Shown here: positions 48,310 to 56,600 of the stretch, piece by piece
How the letters are laid out: each line of letters starts with the position of its first letter
Position numbering within the stretch: the first letter of the stretch is position 1
NCBI GenBank assembly: GCA_029204225.1
Contig: CM055096.1
Span: 33,067,115 to 33,131,114 of the forward strand
Source of the DNA: Diphasiastrum complanatum
Taxonomy: Eukaryota; Streptophyta; Lycopodiopsida; Lycopodiales; Lycopodiaceae
DNA: 64,000 bases
Reading direction: 5' to 3'
Notes under the pieces: model-generated
Told to the model about the DNA's origin: nothing
Database searches by the model: none
What the model saw: only the letters and a program-made list of their open reading frames with translations
Made by a program: the position numbers and the translations under genes

Positions 48310-50516
48310 GAGAGGAAACTTCACTTATTTGTAGTGTGTCACTTAGTTAACTTGGGTCCTTCGAACTTAGGACCTTTACAAAGTTTGTTTACATTTACTT
48401 TTATCTCCCAAGTGAATACTTGGGGTCTAGGGCCCTAACATGGACCCAACTTAAATAACTTATAAGGTATCAACAAAACCCGGTTTTTTAACATTTTACC
48501 GGTATACATAATTGACATAATTTTTACATGTGCCGAAATTGCATGTGTCCGAGGCTAGAAACATGACAACTAATAACCTTGAGAGGACCCAAACACTCCT
48601 ATTGAGACATGTGGAGCAGTGCATGGCATGTGACGGATGTATGCATGAGGACTGCATGGGATATGTGACATAAGGTTAGCCTGAGTGCATGGGGGTTGCA
48701 TGGGTGCATGCACAGACTTCTTGCCCCTAGGAACTCACCCTCCCCAATCTCTTCTTTGGCTTTTGCTTACCGATTTCTCTCCTCTCTTCAAGCATTCACA
48801 TTCCATGGCTTGGGAGTGAGGTGTTGGATACATCTCTCTTTGTATGGGTGGTTTGGCTCCCACTAGTTTCTTTTGGTGTTCTTTCCTATCTTCATCTTAT
48901 TGTCTCATGGTGGGTCATTACACACAACCTGCTTATGGTACTTGGGCCAGGCGGCTTGGTCCTCACTCTATTCACTTACATGTCTGTATTACCGGATGTA
49001 AATTTATTGCTTTGGTTAATTGAAGATACTAAGGCTCCAATTACGGAAGCAACCAGTTTCCTCACAGATACACTTTCCCACCATTTAAACGGAATGAAAA
49101 GAGCGTGAAGAACTAAAAGAGATCCATCTACACTCATCATACGGTTCACGGGATTAGAGGAGCGGCAAGTTGCCCTTAGGCTACGAGCTAGGCTGAGAGG
49201 TACCCTTGTCTTTATGGATGATGACCTCACGCTGATGCAAGTTACGGAAAAGGAGAAAGGTTTTCAGTGAAGCCAAAGCATTGGGTAAAAGAGTGGTTTA
49301 TCGGGATGGTAAGGCCCGGTACATTGACTCCCCGGACTTAGGAGCGGTTCAAGGGCCCTCACAAAAGCATTGCGGTTAAGTTTACGGAACTGCAATGGTA
49401 TCCATTCTTCAACTACAACAGGAGATTTTAGAGATTTTTGTGCTACAGGGGATATCCTTATACTTACAAAGACACATGAGAGTCCTGAGAGAGGACTTCC
49501 TTGCATTAAGGGATTTTGCTGGTTTTCTGCCTGTCGAAGGACGACGAGAGCACTGACTGGTCACGGTTCAGGTGGTGTTGCCTGCTTATTTGGTTGATGG
49601 AGTTAGACCGTGACATATTTATGGCTATCTGTTACTTCCCACCAGAGACATCAGCTTTCACCTCAGAGGAGGAGTCACCTTTCATGGACATTTCATCATA
49701 CATTATCAGATATGAGGATCGAGGATATATTTGACACTGGCAATAGTCATTCCTTTTTTAACACTCACATTTTCTCTCAGATATGTGCCCCACTTGTTCC
49801 TAATACAAATCCTTTGTGCGTTGAGGTTTCTCACTCCTTTGATACTTCTCAAATGTTTCAGGGGTTGGAGTATCGCATTGCGGATTTTACTGGTTAGGTT
49901 GATTTCTATGTCATTCCTATGAAGCATCAAGATCTTATCCTGGTGGAGATTGGTTTGCTTCACTCAGTGTTATTATTTTGGACCTGACTCGGCAGACACT
50001 GACCTTTTTACATGGTCATGTGACCCACCTTTTTGGTATTGATTCTATGAGGGATTCCCAATTGATTACTGGGAAGCAATCTATACGTAGCCTTTCAAAG
50101 GCTCATTGTGAAGCTCTCCTTTAGATTCAACGTGTTGATCGTAGTGTTGTCGTCGTTGTTCCGCCAAATATCTTTGCTACATGATTATCTTACTTTCTTG
50201 GAGGGGGCCTTGTTTTTCAGAAGGAGAGAGTTATGAACTAGGCTAATTACATTTGCCACATCCTTTCTTTATTAGTTTATTTTAGCATAAGCAGGTATTC
50301 ATGTATTGGCCTATGGCACATTTTATTAGTTTAGGTGCTTTATTGGACATTTGAATAAGGAGTGGGGGCCACCTAATAGGTCACAAGCCTATTGGGAGGG
50401 CACACTATTATCCCTCCTTGATTAGTGTGGTCAGTATTATCCCTTAGAGTTCCTTTTAGGGCTTCTCTATGGCTATAAGTAGGAGACATTGTGATTCATT
50501 TGATAGCTAATGATAT

Positions 50517-50600
<84 letters not shown>

Positions 50601-53600
50601 AAGGTGGCAAAGAAGGTACACCTACCTTTAACAGCGTCATCTCAACCACCATATCCGAAGAAGAAATGCGGAAGTATAAGTCTATGAATGTTCGGGTGCG
50701 AGTTTCACAGAGCAGCAAATGATCCACAATGGATACATGCACTTGATTGGGATGATCTTGGTCTTATACCGTGATCGGCAGATGCAACGGGTCCAGTTAC
50801 ATCATATGGGGAGTAGATGCTTCAGTTGGGCGAGGCTCATGGTTTGGCCATTTATAATGGCCTTCTTTAGCTGCCAGGCTCGGGGGACTACACTTGCTTC
50901 CCACATAGTGGAGGACATAGCGTCGTCGACTATTTCATGGGTTCACCGTCTCTCCTCCACTCCATCTCATCCTTCTCTGTACACCGCACCACTCTTTCTG
51001 ACCATTCATATCTTTCACTATCTATCGGTCGTCTCCCCATTACATTCTCTTCGACCCCTACAATGAAACAAACCCACATACGGCTACGCTTCACATAACA
51101 CACCACTGCATAGAGAAGCCCTCTCTAACCTCCTTACCTATTTCCCACATGAACATACTTTAGAGGACCAGTCCCTATTTCTCGTATAGACCATCCACAC
51201 TGCAGCTTCCATTGCCTTTCCATCCCCACGACCCAAGCACCAGCGACGTCATAGATCCCATAACCCCTGGTATGATCAGGAATGCATCCACCTCCATTAG
51301 AACCTCATATATGCTCGCTCCCATCTTCCTCATATGATCAAAACCATATCTCTTGTCTACCGTAGAACTACCGAGATGTCACCTCTAATTTTCCCTCTCC
51401 ATGGTCCACAAACCTCATTCACCCTATCCATAAAAGCGATGACCCCATGAAAGTTGACAACTACCGCACCATTATGATTAGCCACCTCTTTGCCAAAGTC
51501 TATGGTTCTATCTTACAGTCAGAGATTAGTATAGAGATGGATGCCAGATCATACATCAGATCATATCTCTACTTTGAGGTCCATCATTGAGGAGGCTAAG
51601 GCCAAGAGAGAGCCTATATACTATTGCTTTGTACTTCTGCAAGGCCTTTGATTCTGTGCCCAGACATTTATTGATACAGAGGCTTCATGATCGGGGCTCT
51701 CAAAAGGATACTATACAGGCAGTCGTAGCTTCTATGGGATGGTCATCCACTTGGGTTGTTGATTCCTATACGTACTTGGGGGTACTTGTTACGAGCTCGT
51801 AACCAGTGCGATTAGAGGAATTTGATTATAGTATAAATTATAGTACTATTGATTGTTTGGACCTGAAAACAGAGAACACAGATAGGTCAGATACCACAGT
51901 CAGGGTCGTGTCCAGCGTACATGACCAACAGGGCAAGACAGTGTGAGTAGTGTGCCCCAACACGGTCCATAGCCATGGCGGGCCTAACACAGCCTAGGGA
52001 CCTTGTCAGCAGGATAGGGCCCCTAGTTGGGTCCCGATGTGCAGTCGGCCACGTCAGTGACACATGGCCGACACTTGGCAGTAGCATGCTACCAGTCCTC
52101 ACACTGGGCTAGGAGGGGCTTACTCTATATCAGGGAGTAGGCAAGGTTGGGTGGATCAGTTAGTGTTTGCCCTACTATGGTGTTAGGAACTATTACACTG
52201 GTATCAGAGCCATCTCTATCCTAGGGAACTCAGTTTTCAGCAGTGGAGAAAGTAGCTAGATTGCTCAGAACTTCTTCAAGTTTTCAGAAAGAAATAGAGG
52301 AGGAGACTCGCTGTAGGAACAGTCTCATACTGAGGAAATCTTGGTGGATTTACTTGCTTTTTTGATAGAATCCGAACCAGAATTCAGGGGTAGTTCCATC
52401 GCTGCAAAATCAGATAATTACTTCTGATTTTTTAGTGTAAAACATTGTTATTTGAGCGGAATTTCAAGGGAAAAGGATAGGCAGATCCATCGCTGTATGA
52501 AGTTTTGAGTAGATTAGAGCAAGTTCTAATCTGAATTAGTGTAGCAGGGTCAGCGCTGGACAGGGAGGAGAAAAGGTGAAAATTCATCCCTGTTTGTTGA
52601 GAATTCTCAGGAGTTTGAGCTTCAAACTTACTTGCTACAGACCAGCGACCTACAGGCTTGGGTCAAATCGGAGATTTGAGGTGATTTTAGAGCTGTAAAT
52701 TGGACAAATCGGGCCGGACAGGTTGCTGTCCAACCAGCGAGGGCAGGGACTTCAAAAATTCCGGATTTCCTTTTGTAAACTTCCGGTTTTTACTCGATTT
52801 GTTGGAGCCCCACACTTGAAATCAGATCAGTTAGCTACTCAACTCAAGAACCGGGAAATTTGGCACCGTTTTGAAGCTTCAAACTGGCATTTTCCGGGAC
52901 AGCAGGTCTGAAATCTTGGATAAAAGAGCTGAGAGGGTTGCTAGCGAGACCCTTCAGCTTTGGGCCGCATGACCTAGTACGTATGCATGGGAAAGTTGGT
53001 AACCAGTCAGTAAGAGTTATGGTTGATGATGGGGCAACCCATAATTTCATCAACTACACCCTGGTTAAAAAGCTTAAACTACCAGAAGTACCTAGTCAGC
53101 ATAGGTACATAGTTTCATTAGCTAAGGGTGAAGATAAAAAAATATGGGAAACTATGGTAAGTAAGTTAAATCTTGGTATTCAGGGGTACCAAGATGAAAT
53201 AAACTTTCAGATAATGCACCTGGATCGAACAGACATTGTTCTCGGGAGAGATTGGCTCTACAGTTTAGGACCTTCCCTCCACAGAAACTATCAGGAGAAC
53301 ACCCTCAGCTTTCAGCATAAAGGCTGAGAGATCCAGTTGCATGGGGAGCATGATGTTCCCAACAGCCCTATGGTCTGCAGTTCAGAGATCTGTCAGCTAA
53401 TCGGAGACGAAGACCACCAGGTATTCTTATGTGACTTTCAGTTTATTCCTGAAGTTTCTATTTCCAGTTCTATTCAGCAAAAAATCAATAAATTAGAAAC
53501 TTTATTGTCTAAATTTAAAGATGTTTTTCCTGAAGATTTGCCACATGGTTTACCACCTAGCAGAGAGGTAGATCATGTAATAAACCTAGTACCAAGTACA

Positions 53601-56600
53601 GCACCTGTTTCTAAACCTCCGTATCGGGGCAGCTGAACAGAGGATGAAGAAATAACTAGGCAGTTAACAGATTATCTTGGGAAAGGCCAAATTTAGACCA
53701 GTAGTTCACCATGGGCCTCACCAGTCCTATTGGTGAAACCATAGTTGCAGCGAATCGCGATTCGCTGGGTCTGCGATTCGCGGGTCGCGATTCTGCGAAT
53801 CGCGATTCGCGACCCAGAATCGCAAAAAAAAAAAAAAAAAAATTCTTTTTTTTTTTTGGAAAAATAGCTTATTGCTGAAATTGTTTTAGGGGATCAATGG
53901 TCAAACCAACGTTTTGCCTCTCAAAAGTGCAGTAGATGAGGCACAAACAGATCTTATTTTTAGTAGCTATCTGGTTGTCATTTGCTCTGGTTTTCAGTAA
54001 ATGTTAATGCTAGAGTTTGGACTATCAACTGTATGGATGATGATCACTTTGCAATTGGTTCACTGGAGATGTGAGTGCAATGTAGTTATGGACTCGGCTC
54101 ATTACATTCGCCATGTCCATATACATTTACTTTACTTTATGCATAGGCAGGCTTTGGGCCCTTTTTTATTCATTATTTGACATTTAGACTATATGGTTGG
54201 CCTTGGGCCCTATTATTGACATTTAGACCATATTATTGGCCTTGGGCCCTATGATTCACTATATTGGTTATTTGGTCATATTACTGAGAGTGGGGGCCTT
54301 CTTGGAGGGCGCACTATTTTCCCTCTCAGTTTGGCCTTAGCCACTGGAAGCTTCCTTTTAGGGCTTCCTCTTGGCTATAAGTAGGGATTTTGTGTCATTT
54401 GTTACTTGGCTTATGATATGATCTCCTTCTTTAGTCTCTTTAAGCTTTGTCTCTCCTGCTTTCTAGGGTTAAGTCTTGCTTATGTGATGCTTTCATAGAC
54501 TAAATCTAGATCAGCCGTGGCTACGTTCATAACTAATGTACATACAGTTGGGGGCATAAATATTGGGCCCTTCTCGGCACGCATTTGGACCCCATTTTTA
54601 TCTATAGGGGGGCGGTGGCATTTTTATCTATAGTGTCTATATAGCAGGAAGCTCTAGGGGGTTCGGGGGGCAGTAGCTCCCCGGGAAACGGGGGGTTCGG
54701 GGGGCGGTAGCCCCCTGAGAAACAGGGGGTCCGGGGGGCCCGGTGGGGGGTTTGGGGGGCAACGCCCCCCAACGGTAAGGCCTCTTCATGATTTGGCCTT
54801 CCAACTCCCCGAGTGAAAACACACTTTTTGGTGTTTCGCACCCGAGACAGTCGGCAAACTACACAATCATAATCCCCTCGATCAGAGCTTTCATCTGATA
54901 CCCATATTGCCTAAAAAATTAAAAAAAAAAAAAATCGATTGTACAGTTTTCTGGGAAAATCCCGAATCGCGAATCAGAATTGCGATTCTGATCGCGATTC
55001 AGAATCGCGCTGCAACTATGCAACACACCATAACACTTGTTATTCTGATTTCAGCCTATATAATGGACAGGTCCACGAGCTACAATAGGGCTCTTTACTC
55101 TCATTTGATCTCTTGCTCATTGGCCATCTTCTTGAGGCTTTTTTTCTGAAATTCCAGCAAAGTGCAAATCTGATCCAGCATTCATGGGTATCTGTTGGAA
55201 CCTTCTCCTATGGTGTTTAGGCATTGATTCCATTCAGATGTGGCAGCCAGCAATCATTTTTTGTGTGTCTCCAATTGACTTTCTGTTTGCAGGTTTTGCA
55301 CCCAGGTTCAAGGAAGAAGTGTGGATCAGATCACATAATTCATCTCTCATGATCTTTTATGCTCAGGAATCAATTGCATGCTGGAATTTTCTGTGACAGC
55401 ATCTCTTCCAATCTGAAAATTAGTTACATGTCATATTGCATGTTGTTGCATGTTGATGCATGTTCATTTCTAGACTTGTATCTAGTGAGTAGGCCTCATT
55501 AACACATTTCTAGGATCCTGGGAGGAACTAAATATTGTTAGTTCTTTGTTTATTGCATACTCCACACTTTCCATCACCCCTTGGGCATGAGGTCGCCCAT
55601 ACAACCCTTTTCCTTTCAGAGCACCAACCCCTTTACCCTTTTGGCCACCTAGAGCTTGCCCTTGCCATTGGCCTTTGAGCTTCTTGAATTTGTGCTTAAG
55701 GCATTTGGCTCCCATGAGGTTGACCACTAGAGGTTCCCACAGCTGGTTCATGGGACTTCTTCCCTCTTCATAATAAATAGCCATTTGGATGGCATTCTCG
55801 ATAATATGTGTTTGCTCCTTTTGCACAAAAGTTTGCAAACTCTCCCTAACTCCCTAAGTCCTTCAATGAAATGAAACACGTAGTTGCAGCCCATGATTCA
55901 AATCACAATCCAAAAATTAAAGTTGGGGTTTTCTTTTTCATCTTTTCAACTTTCCTTGAATTTTTTTTAAGGGAATCGTATAAAATGGTGGAAGTAGGTC
56001 ATTTTATTAGTAGTAGACTATTAAACAATCGCTTAGTCCCCTTTTGGAATTATGAGCTATTGCAATTAGTTATCACTCTTAATGCTAGTTGAGTCTCAAA
56101 CTCATGGATGATGAGTGAGGATAAGGGTGAACTTGTGAAAGACAACTTAATGGCCTACTTCACAAATAAACTATCAATAATTTGGAAAATATGACATGAA
56201 ATGAGCTAGTTATTTTCTTTGGAACTTGGATCCAACAGCTGGTTGAAATTCAGCCATACATAGCCTGTAAACAATCCTTCAATTCGGCTCCCCAACACTA
56301 TTTTATGAAGGCCTACAAACTTGTGCTATCAAGGAAAAGTTTGCTATTGTAAATAAACAAATAAATTGTTCTAAAAGTAATCTATTTATAGGCAAACTCC
56401 AATAGTGAACTTATTACTAGGCCAATTGAGTATCTATGGTAGATGTTGTGATCGAACTAAACTATCTGAAAAAATTCCAACCATTAGTGTTTGTTCCTTA
56501 AAAAAAAAAATGCGATTCAGGTGATAGATCGATCCGCTGCAACTATGGAATGTACATAGGGCCTATTTAAATGTTATACACAATAGAAACCCTTCCCATA

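Larger units (their letters stand above)
53740..55020. mobile_element. hAT-like element (hAT-1), copy b, 1281 bp with nested solo LTR
   Basis: Ends CATAGTTGCAGCG on both sides (the right end reads CGCTGCAACTATG). Subterminal palindromes of GCGAATCGCGATTCGC are denser than in copy a. Shared interior with copy a: ATGGTCAAACCA.., GTGCAGTAGAT.., and CTTCATGATTTGGCCTTCCA. Flanking 8 bp differ (GGTGAAAC against CAACACAC), so no target duplication is visible. Contains solo LTR C (54084-54534). Confidence 0.75.

Noticed and set aside
50473..50742. Minus-strand ORF with a long Arg-Glu repeat
   Set aside because: The Arg-Glu repeat is the reverse of the CT tract. The same applies to similar ORFs at 27552 and 48241.
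51887..52102. Minus-strand 71-codon ORF
   Set aside because: Lies inside the GC-richer presumed LTR of Gypsy-IV; no protein similarity.
54602..54841. Proline-rich minus-strand ORFs
   Set aside because: Produced by the G-run minisatellite in the hAT element; no independent coding evidence.
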